Assembly (NCBI GenBank): GCA_034359265.1
Contig: CP136897.1
Location: 25,848,001 to 25,912,000, forward strand
From: Canna indica
Lineage: Eukaryota > Streptophyta > Magnoliopsida > Zingiberales > Cannaceae
Direction: 5' to 3'
DNA: 64,000 bases
Under the pieces are notes generated by a model that was not told where the DNA came from, did no database searches, and was given only the letters and a program-made list of their open reading frames with translations. This document shows positions 1 to 12,042 of this stretch, piece after piece. Position 1 is the stretch's first letter. Each line of letters begins with the position of its first letter. The translations under genes were made by a program, and so were the position numbers.

Positions 1-560
1 CCGGAGATCTACATCTATGCCCATACGGGACTACAAATGGTTTCATCCCAATGCTACTCTGGTAGCTGTTATTATAGGCAAGTTCTACCAAAGACATGTA
101 TTTCTCCCAACCATCCTCTAAATCTATGACACAAGCTCTCAACATGTCCTCTAGAGTCTGTATGGTCCTCTCCGACTGCCCGTCGATCTACAAAAGAAAA
201 AGGCGGTATTGAACCTCACTTGAGTGCTCATGATCTCCTGAAAGGACTTGCCAAAATTTAGGGAGTTGGTCCACAACAACCCATATGGGTCACTACCATT
301 TCTTGACCTAGACAGACTAGTCACCAAAATTCATGGAAATCGCACTTGGATACAAAATATGCTACATTTCTCTTCATGCCTTTCCACCGGTAGTACTATC
401 TCAAGTCACGGTACATTTTTGTGGCTCTCGAATGCATCGTATAAGTGGAACCATGAGCCATCTCAAGTACCTACCTGTGAACCTTTATCATAACCGGCAC
501 CACCACCCTGACTCTAAACCTCAAAACACCCTTGAAGTCAATTCTAAATCTGCCACCAGT
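1..560 (-). pseudogene. Ty3/gypsy integrase fragment (decayed)
   Basis: Read on the minus strand, 1-190 encodes a typical gypsy integrase stretch with the motifs SERTIQTLEDMLRA, WEKYMSLVELAYNNSYQ and YGHRC. Further right, near 385-410, the complement reads like the YYRWKGM segment next to the integrase zinc-binding region. In a working element this protein joins the cDNA to chromosomal DNA. Here the frame is broken by stops and shifts between these blocks, and the C-terminal part lies outside the window. It should belong to the minus-strand element whose LTR starts at 2390, but only about 1.9 kb separates them, so most of gag-pol has been lost. Very similar motifs recur in the integrase at 62926-64000. 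Family is secure, exact boundaries are not. Confidence 0.8.
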
Positions 561-2374
561 ATCGTCTCGCTCAGCTAAATCCCTAATCGAAGCACTGAAA
601 GCATCCTTCCCTTGGGTCGAACAGAGCATGTTAACAGGGTAGACTGAACGCGAGGATGCGCTACCACGTCATGTGAGTAGAACACAAACAATAATGCCCC
701 GTCACCCAACCATCAGACGATCGAGCTCCCTTGCCAACAACCTCCCCAAATGCACCAAAGCCACTGCCAATTATAAAATCTGCTATGTGCAAAAATAGAC
801 AATTTTGATTAGCCCATTGGCTAACTGCCCAACTCTCATCTCCACTCAAAACTCATTGAAATTTGGTATCATATTTATATATGCCCACCACACACTAACC
901 CTGACAGTTCATAGTGACCGGATGATACCTCGGTCTTCGAGCTTTGTCAAAGTGCATAACAAATCATTCCTAGACAGCTAGAAAACCTATAAGCTCTCCT
1001 CCCCCCCTCCCATTTTTCCATAACTAATTAAGGTGAAGAATTTCCACCCCCTAACTCGATCAAACTGAAATCAAAATACCTCTTTCAGTATCGAAGAAAT
1101 AAATCCGAACTTTTACACAAATCATTTCCCTTACTTTAAGTCAACCGACCCTAAAGGATACAGTGTGCCTTTCCATGCCGCCGCACACACACCCTTTTCC
1201 TCTCCTTCATCCTATTTTAATTTCCACAAAATTACCTACTATTATAAGCCTAGTCAACCAGGGCCGGTTGACCACTCAATTCCCTCAACATCCTACTTAC
1301 ACCATGTGGCCACAAAAGGGAAAGGAAGCATGTGGCCACACACACGATCCAACTTAGGGTTTTCAATTTCCAATTTCCCTTCTCACCCATACCACCATTC
1401 AGTGCCTACCGTTATGACCCTACATAATTATATTTTTATTGACCGCACATTCAAGTCAACAATCCTTTCCAATTCATGCAGCCACTAAAAAGGATAGAGC
1501 ATACAGCCACATGAATAAAATTTCATGCCAAACTCTCATATTTAGATCCCTAATTCTAGAGAGGAATCCGCACAAGGAACACGTACAACCCCAAATTTCG
1601 ATTGAAAAAAGATCAAAAAAAATTCCAAGAAAATCCCAGATTACTCATGGTGAGGGGCAGTCAAGGAGAATAGGAAACCAATAATTCTTGACAAAAAATA
1701 GCCACTCAAGTCACATGCATAAAACTCACTTCAATTCCAAATCTCACCATCCCATATTTTTTCTACAAAAGACGTCATCTACATGCATCGGCTGTGAGAG
1801 GAAAAAATCACACTTCTAAAATTTTCTAGACCACTCAGCATATGCCATCAACATAATCCAGAGGAAAATCCACTTTGAACTAACTTTCTTCGAAACCAAC
1901 CGTAGAAATTAACCTCCGACAACATGCAGCCTAAGGGCAACCCCTAATCACGTCCTAAAAGATGCAATTCAACCGAGCATATAAAAAATATATTATCCTC
2001 AAATATGACACTCCATAAGAGGAGATTGGGGAGGAAACCATTCAAGCAGCCCTCCCCCACAACAAGGGTTTGGTCACTATAGTCTAGGGGTTATCAATCT
2101 ATAAATTTCACAATCTAATCACTCATACTACGTTGTCAATTGACTATCAAGAAAGCATATAATAAATAAATAAAACATCATCGTGTGCCTCTATTTCTAA
2201 TAGTAAGAAAAACAACATCCAAGCAATTCAACATATATATAACCAAATTAACCACAAATTACGTATCGTCGCTAGTGCGCAGGTTCAGCTGTAAATCTCG
2301 TGACTAGAACATACCATATGTGAACACGCTAGCAATGCCCCCATACAATACCTACTATCCTATTGTTGAACCTA
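561..2374. other. Gene-free AT-rich stretch between integrase fragment and LTR
   Basis: No convincing reading frame or recognised domain is present. The base composition is AT-rich with pyrimidine runs (for example near 1000-1015). By position it lies between the integrase piece and the primer-binding site of a minus-strand gypsy element, so it is probably rearranged internal sequence or unrelated filler; I recognise no motif that decides. Confidence 0.4.
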
Positions 2375-2386
2375 GCTTTGATATCA
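2375..2386 (-). other. Primer-binding site (initiator Met-tRNA type), degenerate
   Basis: The minus strand reads TGATATCAAAGC, matching 10 of 12 bases of the plant initiator-Met primer-binding site TGGTATCAGAGC. It lies immediately inside the LTR edge at 2390, which is where reverse transcription would start. This fixes the element's orientation as minus and marks 2390-9162 as its 5' LTR. Confidence 0.7.
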
Positions 2387-3094
2387 CATTGTCACACCCC
2401 AAATCCAATATGATCGGCCAGGGTACGTCATGTACCCCGAAGCCTAACCCAAACTAAACCACATATACAACAAAACCAGACCTAAACATTCAATGACATC
2501 TCAAAGATTTTTAAAAGACATTTATTTTCAAGAAAAAATCCCAAAACCACCAACTTAATAAATAGCTAAATGTTCAAATTGATTTCAACGGTTTAATTAC
2601 TAAACAAGGACACCTCAATATAATACAAATGTGAAAACATAATAAACCGAGTCGACATGACTCAACAACTCAAAAAAAAAGAAAATGACTCGGGTATCTC
2701 CCTCGACCACGACATGTCATGAGACCCATTGCCCTTCCGCCACCAGCCGCCTACTATACCCCGGTACCTCTCTAATCTAACTTAGGTGCTGTAAAATAAC
2801 AGAAATGAGAGGTAAATTCAACTGAGACTTAGTGAGTAAATCAGCCATCAGTTTCACCACAACATCATCATCATGCATAATCAAATAACACATAAATAAG
2901 CATAAGGAAATAAGCATAATTTAGCAGCATTTATTTTTAGCAGAGCAATCCTCCAAGTCATCATGTAGCACCCTGCAAGTCATCATGCCACAAAATATAA
3001 ACATGCTCAATGCAACAATCCACATGCTCACTCGGACCCGTCGGTCCTCATCGCCACAAACGATAGGTAGTCGATGTGGCCCCCGATCTATCAC

Positions 3095-3300
3095 CCAGCC
3101 AGTGTCGTCTCTTTGGGGTATGTTCTCCCGTCACCGACATGGCTCTTCCAATTCGTCTCTTTGGGTCATACGTTGCCCTCACCGGTCGGGTCTCTGATTT
3201 CTTTGCGGTATGATCTCCCCTCACCAGCCGGACTTCTGGAATAATGTCAACACTGTCTCTTTGGGGCATACCCTCCCCTCACCAGTGAGGCTTTCAGAAA
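3095..3300. repeat. Four-unit degenerate repeat inside family A LTR
   Basis: About four units of 50-60 bp share the core TCTTTGGGGYAT followed by CTCCCCTCACC. The same array of about four units is found at 36940-37145 (opposite strand) and 54680-54880, so it is a conserved part of the LTR rather than a chance duplication. Confidence 0.75.
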
Positions 3301-4944
3301 TGCAACAAACACATCACAACATCACACACGCAGGTATATAAACATAAAATATGATGTGCTATCAATAGGTAATAAAAGATATGTCTAGGGCATACCTCAA
3401 CCTCCACCGCATTTTGACACAAATCACAACCACACACAGATATATATGGAAATAGTGCTCACAAATCATGATCTCACCGCATACATAAACAACCATGAAA
3501 TAGGAATAGAGCATGTCCAACATCATAAGAAAAAAAGCAAGTATATCATGTAAATAATGCTAAAGGAACTTCAACAGTGGAGTTAATGGAATGGAACAAC
3601 GAGATAATATTTCAACATTAGGCAACACTGATCTAGGATTAGATTCAACTTATCAACTGTTAAAACAACGAATCAACTCAGATTGGAACCATAAAAATAT
3701 ATAAAACATGATTCTTCAACTCGGCACGCAAAACGAGGCATCGACCACCCACTGCTTTCAAAATCTAGAAGTCTGAAGGTGAAATAGACCTCGCCAATAA
3801 ATCCAGAACGTCGATTAAGTAAGAATCTGTATATAATATGACTATTTTTACTAACTCTAAAGCCTTCAAATAATTATTTAGAATAATAGTAAAAATGCCT
3901 TAAATAACTACTCATTAAATCACTATTACAAACTCCTGTAACAATGCTACAACTCATCACTGTTGTTACATCACCACTTATCAACTTATAGTAGTGTTAT
4001 ATACCTATAGAAAATACCAACGGATACAACTCATAATAACACAACTATAATACATATAACACTACTACTAACAATGTGGGCGAAATGACGACACTAGAGG
4101 GGGGATGAATAGTGTGTTTACTATACGATTCGCCTAAATTACAATTTTAATCGTTTAGGCAATTTCCAATTCGAATGATTAGATGCGGAAGCTATAAATG
4201 ATAAAGCAATAAGAGCAATCAAGAAATCAATGCAAACATGCAATTTATAGTGGTTCGGCCCCAATGCCTACTCCACTACCTAAGCACCCCGCTTAGGATT
4301 TTTAAACTAGTTTTACTATATTAATTTACGTTTCCCTTATACACGAGGATTTTGACTCGAAGAGTCGCACTCTCGACCTAAGGCACTTTCACACCCGGAA
4401 GTCTCCGCCTTCCTATCGTGAGCACTCTTCCACCTCTACCCTAAAGGACAACTTAACTAATCCTAGTAAATACTAAGTTTAGACAAATGGGTTTACTCCT
4501 TTTCACCCGGAAGTGGATAATTCCGAAATTAATCTAAACCCTAAAAATTATTCTAACAAACTAAATAACTAATCTAAATAATTAATCTAACTAATTAATT
4601 AACAATTAAAAAACAATTAAAAAACAATAATAAAATATTATTAAACTACAAATTCCGGCGCCGGAGTCAGGTGGACTCCGGCGGCGGCGTACACTGGCCG
4701 GACACACTGTCCGGCCAATGTAGAAGGTCCGGCGGCGGCCATCGGCCGATCGCCGCCGGCCGAAACCCCTATTTTTAGGGTTTCGGTCGGATTTTCTACC
4801 GGCCGCAATGGGAAGAGACGGCAGTCGGAGGGCACATACCTGACAGTGTCGGCAGCAGCGGGAGAGGTCGTCGGCGTCGGCAGCAGCGGCGGCGGCAGCA
4901 GCGGGAGGAAGAAGGGGGGCGGGCGCGATCTGCGACCTATATAA

Positions 4945-5251
4945 ACTTATCAGCAACGGCTCACTCGCCCGTTAGAAAGCCGTTGCTGATAAGTTATCAT
5001 CAGCAACGGCTCACTTGTCCGTTAGCAAGCCGTTGCTAATAAGTTATCATCTGCAACGGCTCACTTGTCCGTTAGAAAGCCGTTGCTGATAATTAACATC
5101 ATCAGCAAAGGCACGTGTGTCCGTTAGAAAGCCGTTGCAGATACAACATATCTGCAACGGCTCGAGCGGCCGTAAGAATGCCGTTGCAAATAGCAACGGC
5201 TTGAGCGGCCGTTGCTGATAGCCGTTGCTGAAGACCAAGTTTCTAGTAGTG
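4945..5251 (-). mobile_element. CACTA-type transposon terminus with subterminal inverted repeats
   Basis: The sequence ends at 5251 with TTCTAGTAGTG, the complement of CACTACTAGAA, a classic CACTA (En/Spm) terminal repeat. Left of it are about six units of roughly 49 bp, each built as AGCAACGGCT, a spacer of about 16 bases, then AGCCGTTGCT. Such short inverted subterminal repeats are transposase-binding sites in this superfamily. I cannot find the opposite terminus; the GC-rich block 4655-4940 to the left may be element interior. No transposase gene is present, so the piece is non-autonomous or truncated. Confidence 0.75.
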
Positions 5252-5639
5252 TCACTTCCACACAACAGACCTAACACAAGGTCTTCACACGCTTAAATAA
5301 AAAAAATAGTTTAAACAACAGTTAAAATTACAAGGGAAAAGAGCTTTAAGTAAAATAAAATTATCTACTCTTTTCCAAGCCTTAAAACCTCCAACTCGGC
5401 CAAGTCATTGAGCTTGAATTAAATCCCGAGTTGAGGAAGCAGACGGCGCTTGAAGAAGAACTCGATGAAGAACAGGGCGCGCTTCAATCAATCTTTAGGA
5501 AGGCTCAAATCTTCCTTTTAGAATGCTCAATAAACTCTGTAAGAATGAAGGAAGGAGGTTAAATGAAGTATATGAGGGTGTATTTATACCCTCGCGAAGA
5601 AATGACTGTATAACATCCTTAAGAAAATATAACATTAAA

Positions 5640-5870
5640 GCATAGAGGATATCAACTAAGGGATTTCTCCCCCTATCAACATACATATTTATGAAAATAA
5701 ACTCCCCCTATCTATATGCATGGATTTCCTATATTTTCTTCCTCATTTTTTCTTATACTTTACTCCATGGTTTTCTCCCCCTTTTGACCTATAATTGTCC
5801 TCCCAATTTTCTTATACTTTTCTCCCCCTTTTTACTTATACTCTTCTCCCCCTTTTGACATCAATCAAAA
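5640..5870 (-). repeat. Cluster of polypurine-tract-like runs (copia 3' internal region)
   Basis: Five runs of the type TTCTCCCCCTTTT or CTCCCCCTAT occur within about 230 bases. On the minus strand they read as AAAAGGGGGAGAA, the usual plant copia polypurine tract that primes plus-strand DNA synthesis. One is followed by CATCAATCAAAAAGGGCAAG, a common context upstream of copia 3' LTRs. Several tracts in a row are a known feature of Sirevirus elements; assignment to that lineage is inference. Confidence 0.6.
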
Positions 5871-7254
5871 AGGGCAAGAAAGGTCTATCTAATCGAAGGG
5901 ATGAAACACTAATAGTTTATTATGAAGTTGAGACTTTAAAGATTAGTTTCATGAAACATGAAAATCTCAACCAAATGGATAGAAAATAAATTTTGATATG
6001 AAACAAAAATCATACATGATAGTTTTAAAGCTAAATTTTTGAATTCAGGATTAATCATGTATATTCTCAAGTATGTATGAACTTAGCATGTTTTCATTGA
6101 AATGAGCATGAAAACTATGAAAATGCAAAGTCTCAAGTTTTGCTATCTACTCACATTTTCTCATATTTAGGCATCTAGACATCAAACATGAGAGAATATA
6201 AATCTATGAATCAAGTTTGGGCTTAAGATAAAATTTTTAATTCACTTTGTTGACTTAGGTCAACCTATACTTAAAGTTTTCAAAAATCAAACTTTTAAGT
6301 TTATACAAAATCATATTTTCGATGAAAATCTTTGAAACCAATTTTTGTGATGAAAATTTTGATACCAATTATTGAATGGTCATTTGAAATCCATGTATCA
6401 AGTTTGAACTCAAAATTAATTTTTCATCCTATATTGATTTTAAATAAACAAATGGATCCTAACTATCATCCAAAATATCAAAATCATTCCTAGAAATGAT
6501 TTTACTCACGAAAATGTGTGAATGATATTAGAAATAGAATCCAAATGATGTACATGAGTTTTTATTGAAGTTTTTTTTAAGAGCAATCAAAGTATCGGAA
6601 AGATTGATATTTCAAATAAGATGATACTTTGCATTTTGAAAATCCAACTTCAAAGTTTCACTATAAATTAGATTCTTGATGAAACTTTTTGCAAATTTTT
6701 ACACAACATACTATATTTTTCAATGAAAGTGCAGTTTCAAGAATCATTTAAAAAAGATTTTTCTATATTTTTCTAGAAATAACTGAAATTATACCAAATG
6801 TAGGTTGAAATGATATTTTTGTAATTTTCAGTTATTCTTAAAACTTGTTCAATTTTCATTCAAACTTTCATGACACCATAATGTGATCATGTAAAGAGTA
6901 TATGTCAAGTTTGAAATAAAAATAATGTCCTTAAGTCAAGATATCAACCTAACATGGTTTCATTTAAAACTAAACTAGTTTTTATGAAACTTGCTAAGTT
7001 TCAATCTTAACATTTACTCATGATTTTTCAATTTTAACCCAATGGATATCTAACATGGGTAAATCTAAACATGTTCTCCAAATATGGATTGAAAATGAGA
7101 CCATTAAGTCAACTTATTGACTTGGGTCAACTAGGTTCAAAAGAGGTTTTCATTAAAACCACCTCTATATCATTTTATCCATATCCATATGAATTTTTCA
7201 TTCTAAATGCATGGAAACATGTCATACCTAATCCTTCGACAGCTTTTATTACTC
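5871..7254. other. AT-rich non-coding interior of the nested copia element
   Basis: No gene is visible. The stretch is AT-rich with many repeats of phrases like TCAAGTTTGA. A part near 7050-7100 resembles the non-coding stretch near 27360-27420, which adjoins a copia gag, supporting an origin as copia 3' internal sequence. Confidence 0.5.
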
Positions 7255-7530
7255 TCTGGTCGGTCGGTCGACCGACGGGTCGACCGCCCAAACGCAAGAA
7301 TCGCGATCCCGACAATCGGTTGACCCGTCGGTCGATCGACACGATCTCGCGTCTTCACCAAACGCAGGTGGGTCGACCGCCTGAGCTACTGCCCATTTTG
7401 GGCTTCCATCAATCGACCGCTCGGTCGACCGAAATACCTCTTATGCGCTTTCTTCCTTATGTTCGATCGACCAATGGGTCGACCAAATGTCTACTGCCCC
7501 TTTTTTACCTACAGTCGGTCGACCGAACCT
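7255..7530. repeat. GGTCGACC palindrome cluster (U3 of copia LTR)
   Basis: Repeated GGTCGACC or one-base variants occur through this segment, for example CGGTCGGTCGACCGAC and GGGTCGACCGCC. The same kind of cluster sits upstream of the TATA box in other members of this LTR family in the window. Confidence 0.8.
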
Positions 7531-9289
7531 AGGCTGAGATTGATTTCTTCAGCCTTTTTCTTCCGCGCTTCATTTTCGGGTTTCGGCTTTCAACGCGCAT
7601 CAACTTGTAGAGCTTTCATGTGATTCTTGAGCTCGTCGATCTTTGAGAGATTTCCGTGACGAACTCGAGCGCGACGATCAATGTCCTTCCAATTTTCGAT
7701 TTCTCTAATTTTTCGATCGAGGACATCTAACGCTAATTGATATGGAACCTGAAAGATATTCTCAATTAAATCATTAGTCCCATGTTTGTTATCATCAAAA
7801 TCATCAAAACTGAGATTAAGGCTAAGGTTGAAAACCTAAAGCCAACAAACAATACTAATGTAACAATAATATATTCCAACTGTTACACTAACATAACAGT
7901 GTTATAAACTTAACCTTCCTCTAACCAAACCTAGGGTTCACCAGCACCGCCTCCATCCTAGTGCCGCCGCCGTCGCTAGCCTTCCTCCCCGACTACTTTG
8001 GCCGGTCGGGTCAACGGGGTAGCCAGACGCCAGTGCTACCGACGTGCCATCGCCGACCCGGGGCAGCCAGACGCCAGTGCTATCGACGAGCCGTCGCCTA
8101 TACATGGCGGGGGCAATTCATCTACCATGCGCGACTGCCCTCAACGGGCCGCCGCTCTTGGCAGAGGTCGCCTGCACACGTGGCAGCGAAACCTCGTCGG
8201 GCACCACTGCTCACCGCAGCACCTCGCCAAGTGCCGTAGTCGATCGCGGCCGACGCCAACCGAGGCTCACCCTCAAGTTTCGACATGGCCTAGCAGAACC
8301 ACCAAAATAGTGCTGGCCGACACTATTGCCGACGGCTGCGAGTTCGAGCGCGATGAAGATGACATAAAACGACGATGAAATGACACGATTCAACCACAGC
8401 ACAACAGATCCGATCGAGTACAGTAATCATCTACTCGCCAGCGGCTTGGACTACAAGCAGTACGCCAAAAAAATTGATGAAAAACACAAGATTCGATAGT
8501 AATATTTTTTAATCTGAATCTAATAGAAGCTAGAACACATTAAATCTCGAAAAACCACAAAACAATTTCATATCTACATATCGACAAAATATCTACGCAA
8601 AATCTCATCCTAAAATCAATATTATGAATGAAGGAGTAGGGAAAAAAGGGCCTAATCCACTCACCTCTTTGGAGAAAACAGAAAGGAAGAAGACGCCTAG
8701 GATCTTCCTTCAATCGACGCCGACGAACATGCGGAACTCCAGCTCTGGCGGCTCCTCCTCCTCCTCGACGATGCCCTCTCTCTCCTCTCTCCCTTGCCTC
8801 GGGTGGCGTGTGGCTAAAACCCCTGGCTGCACACCCTAGGCTCTAATTTATAGATCTTGTTTGGGTCCAAATGACCAAAATACTCCTACTTAAGTTATCC
8901 GACTTAAACAACTCATATCTAACCCGTTCTAACTCCGATTCATGTTCCAATTGAACCGCTAAATTCGTCTCGAGACCCTCTATCATCCTAGCATGCTAAA
9001 TCACATAAATATGGCAAATAAAATTTTCCTAAATTTTTTTTCTCTGCATTAAATGTTTACCCAAGTCTAATCGCAAAACTTCCCACCAATCCGCACTAAC
9101 TCGGCCTACAGGCCCCCTCTCAAGAATAAAATATTATTATTAAAATTTTGGGCATTACTACACCTTTTAATTGCTCTTGTCGCATTTATATGAAGATTTT
9201 GAGCTTTCGGGGTGGCCCAAGGGCCTAAGCAGTTGTAGATAATGTACCTCTTGTAAGTTGTAGGTAATGTACTTCTTGTAGTATTGTTT

Positions 9290-10130
9290 CCCTTGAGGCA
9301 TTAAGGGATGTGTACCTTTCAAATTAATTGCTCAGACGAGGTGGGGACCTCGACATTGTCGGTGGTGACTGTGATCCTCCTTTTTCTCACCGCACTTCTA
9401 GGATTTTTTGTCCTTGATGACGGCTCTGAGATTTTGCCAATCGACCTTATTTGCCTCTCACTGATCTTCTATTCTTATAAAATATGTTGCATTTTCCTGG
9501 AACATGGCCATGTCCTTGAGCTCGATTAAGGCGACCTGGTCGGCGAAGGGCCCGGGTTTTAAACTGAGTTGGAGGCAAAAGAGCTTGATCTTCGGGTCGA
9601 GGTTTGAGATATCTGCCGTCGTGGGCTGGAACCTATTCAGGTATTCCCTTAGGGGCTCGTGTTGCCCTCGTGGTGGGTGGTTGTCATCTTGTGGTATACT
9701 CATGAAGTGGTGAAATGACTAAGGAAGACGCGGGAGAGGTCTTTGAAAGAGTGAAGTAGAGCATGGCGGGAGGGAGGCAAACCATTGCAGGGTGGTGTTC
9801 CCTAAGAATGCCGGAAAGGCTCGGGCAGAGTGCGCAGTCGGTCGCTCCGTTATAGAGCATTGCGGTCTAGAACGCTATCAGGTGTAGGGCAGGATCGCCC
9901 GTGCTAGTGTACGGTGTTATAGTGTTGGAGAACTCGCTTCTCGGTGGAAAGCGAATTGTCATGATATGGTTGGCAAAAGGCCCCGCGTTGAGAGCGCGAA
10001 CAGCTTCAGCCTTTTGGATTTTGAGTCCTTTGTTTCTGTCTAGGTGAGGAGCGTTGGTGGCTTCGTCGGCTGGGTGTCGTCGCCAGGTTGTGGGTGGCAG
10101 CAATCGTGGTTAGCTGGAGGCTGCTCACAA
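9290..10130 (-). pseudogene. Ty3/gypsy (Tat/Athila-like) gag, decayed
   Basis: On the minus strand the piece 10103-9870 contains the capsid-start motif FANHIMTIRFPP and a TGDPALHL segment. The piece 9703-9458 contains QHEPLREYLNRFQ, ISNLDPKIKLF and LKPGPFADQVALIEL, typical of the retrotransposon gag domain that forms the particle shell. A plus-strand relative at 31996-32640 carries QGQHEPLKEYIRRFQAT and LKPGYFVDQI. The frame is broken by stops and at least one shift between the two blocks. It lies next to its own primer-binding site and LTR (10372-10802). Confidence 0.8.
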
Positions 10131-10371
10131 GATCGCGTCGGCATCCTGGATTGTGCTCTGAGTCGTCGAACTTAAACTTCTAAGTCACCTATTCACTGGT
10201 AAGGATCTCCAAGAGGGGGGTAGGCCAGTGTCGGAGTGTCGCTCCTCACTATTTGACCGTTACCAAGTTGCGGTTGATCATCGCTGTCGGGTCATAGCCA
10301 TTGATGTGCAACGACGATCGCTTGACTCCGGTTTCATTGTGGGGGAGGTAAGCTTTACTCAGCCCCACGGT

Positions 10372-10379
10372 GGGCGCCA
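10372..10379 (-). other. Primer-binding site of the minus-strand Tat-like gypsy element
   Basis: The minus strand reads TGGCGCCC in the context TTTGGCGCCCACCGTGGGG just inside the LTR edge at 10382. The matching plus-strand site is at 26446-26453. Confidence 0.7.
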
Positions 10380-10381
10380 AA

Positions 10382-10802
10382 TGTTCTTGCCTAAGAATCG
10401 GGGGTCTTCCGGTCAGGTTTGATGTATCTTTGTATCTGGTTCAGCACCCGCGGGGGGAGGGGGGGGCTACAAAAGATACTCCGACGCCCAAGTTAAAGTG
10501 ACTCCAAGGTGGAGGTTATGGGAATTGGAACTTAAAGTTACTTGGGTGCGCCGCGTCTATATATATTGTAGGTCGAGGCCAATCCTAGAGATGATGGGTT
10601 TATGATGGTGTGTCCCTCGTGATAATGGAGGACGTAGGAGTCCATGTTTGGCCGAGTGGGTCCCCCGAATGGGGCCGCTTGACTTAACTTGGGCAAAGCC
10701 CCCTAGGCGGGGCGGCATGGTTCGGTTCGGGGTGAACGGTGGAGTATTGCTGGGTCTAATCCGATCGGGTCCAATAGTTCTAGTCCAATCCACTTGCTTA
10801 TT
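10382..10802 (-). mobile_element. LTR of Tat-like gypsy element (family T), minus strand
   Basis: The left edge reads TGTTCTTGCC, the complement of the GGCAGGAACA end of the plus-strand copy at 26443. Internal landmarks shared with that copy include AGACCCAGCAATRC and TTGGACTAGA, both read on the minus strand here. The right edge near 10802 is approximate because it abuts a copia LTR stub. Confidence 0.7.
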
Positions 10803-10947
10803 GTGCTTAGCTTATGATCCATAGTATTCATATTCAAAGAACTCGAGTTGAATTATTAAGTTGCTTAAAACCGAAAAGACTAAAATTGAAGCTAGAGTTT
10901 GATCACACACTATTCAACCCCCACTGCTAGTGTGGGTATTTGAACAA
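10803..10947 (+). mobile_element. Copia LTR 3' stub
   Basis: The end CACACTATTCAACCCCCACT, then TAGTGTGGGTATTTGAACAA, matches the 3' end of the copia LTR subfamily whose minus copies start TGTTGTTCAAAT at 24573 and 32714. The last CA is missing where the LINE begins, so the LTR was cut at this junction. Confidence 0.65.
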
Positions 10948-12042
10948 TAGGGGGTATTCTCACTATTTGGAGTCCAGTTGTTTTGCGATGTCTCTATTCT
11001 ACTATTAGATCTTATTCAATACAACTTCAGCTGCTCCATTTCAACTCTAACAAATCTTTTTGGATTACGGGGGTCTACGGCCCTCCTCAACACGGTGCTA
11101 GACAAGCTTTCCTACAATAATTATATTCAATCGCGGCCAATGATTCTGAGTCTGTTATTATCGGAGGGGACTTCAACATGACCACAAACAATGGGGAAAG
11201 ACTTAATTGCAGAGGAAAGAATAATGATTCCAAGCAATTTTCAAAATTCATTACGGATTGTGCGTTACTTGATCTTCCAACTTCGGGGATATTCTATACT
11301 TGGACCAATTATCATATTACTCCTTCTTTGGCTAAGCTCAATAGAATTATTGTCAATTCTAAATTTTGGGACTGTTTGCTGAATATTAGAATATTTGGGG
11401 AATCTCGTAAACTTTCTAATCATGCTTCGCTTCTGCTACACAATCCTTCTTTTTCGCAAGGTGACATCCATCCTTCCAGAATTGAAACAGGTTGGCTCGA
11501 TACTCCTGAATTTATCAACATTATCAAGTCAAGTCAAGCCTACTTCCAGCTTTAGACCCTACGATACTACAAAAGGACCTTCTCCGGGGCTGGATCACGG
11601 CTTGGAAAAACCTTCGATCAATCCTTAGAGTTTGGAGTTCTCTTAGAAAGAAATCCTAGGCTATTAAGACGAAATACTTGGAAGATCTTGTTCACAGTCT
11701 GACTATCAAAGCCAACTCTGGGAATTTGTCTACCCTGGAACTCATCCAAAGAAGAGTCGGACACACACTATCAATGAGAAGATACTTACTGGAGACAAAG
11801 AACAAAAAAAAGATGGATAAAAGAAGGTGACTGTAATACTAGATATTTCCATCAATGTGCTACCATTAGAAGAAATCGGAACTGGGTGACCAAGATACAG
11901 GGTCCCTTTGGACCTCTGACCAAGTACACTGAGATATCAAAAGAATTTAGAAATTTCTACTCTCTCCTTATCAACAAAAGTACAAAATTGCTCATGGCTA
12001 TCAACTGGAATGAGATATACTCTCAAGACTTTCAGGCTCTAT
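10948..12042 (+). pseudogene. LINE endonuclease domain and start of linker (decayed)
   Basis: The translated pieces contain GGILTIWSPVV, then GVYGPPQ and the catalytic-region motif GGDFN at 11163-11177, all typical of the apurinic-like endonuclease that nicks the target DNA. It continues through TWTNY and the segment repeated in the array. The N-terminal part of the domain is missing and stops occur (for example after FQL near 11553). From 11308 onward this sequence is part of the 1576-bp repeat unit. Confidence 0.8.

Larger units (their letters stand above)
4075..7847 (-). mobile_element. Copia-family insertion in LTR A, internally deleted, with AACAA target duplication
   Basis: The insert begins TGTGGGCGAAATG and ends AAAGCCAACA, and is flanked by the perfect 5-bp duplication AACAA (4070-4074 and 7848-7852). 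Its ends match the TGTTGG...CCAACA LTR family seen across the window. From right to left it holds an LTR start (about 7255-7847), an AT-rich non-coding block with polypurine-like runs (about 5640-7250), and an LTR end with a TATAAATA on the minus strand near 5580. I read this as an element that lost its coding region, leaving a U3 piece joined to the 3' internal part and the 3' LTR. The internal order is inference; the ends and duplication are seen directly. Confidence 0.8.
2390..9162 (-). mobile_element. Ty3/gypsy 5' LTR (family A), split by a nested copia element
   Basis: The plus strand begins TGTCACACCCC and ends GGGCATTACTACA, so the LTR has TG...CA ends when read on either strand. The part 2390-4074 and the part 7853-9162 join to an LTR of about 3.0 kb once the insertion at 4075-7847 and its duplication are removed. 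The same LTR appears as a solo copy at 53991-56317 and in plus orientation at 35908-37834. Shared landmarks include the CTTAGTGAGTA box, the four-unit CTTTGGGG repeat and a CTCCTCCTCCTC tract near 8750. The GC-rich section 7930-8360 has open frames but is LTR sequence. The right end is placed by similarity and could be off by a few bases. Confidence 0.75.

Noticed and set aside
4606..4956. GC-rich reading frame of 116 residues (minus)
   Set aside because: Low-complexity alanine/arginine-rich translation next to a CACTA end and inside a nested insertion; frames in all phases are open because of composition.
7961..8402. Overlapping GC-rich reading frames in both strands
   Set aside because: The stretch is part of the family A gypsy LTR, as shown by matching flanks at 53991-56317; no known domain.
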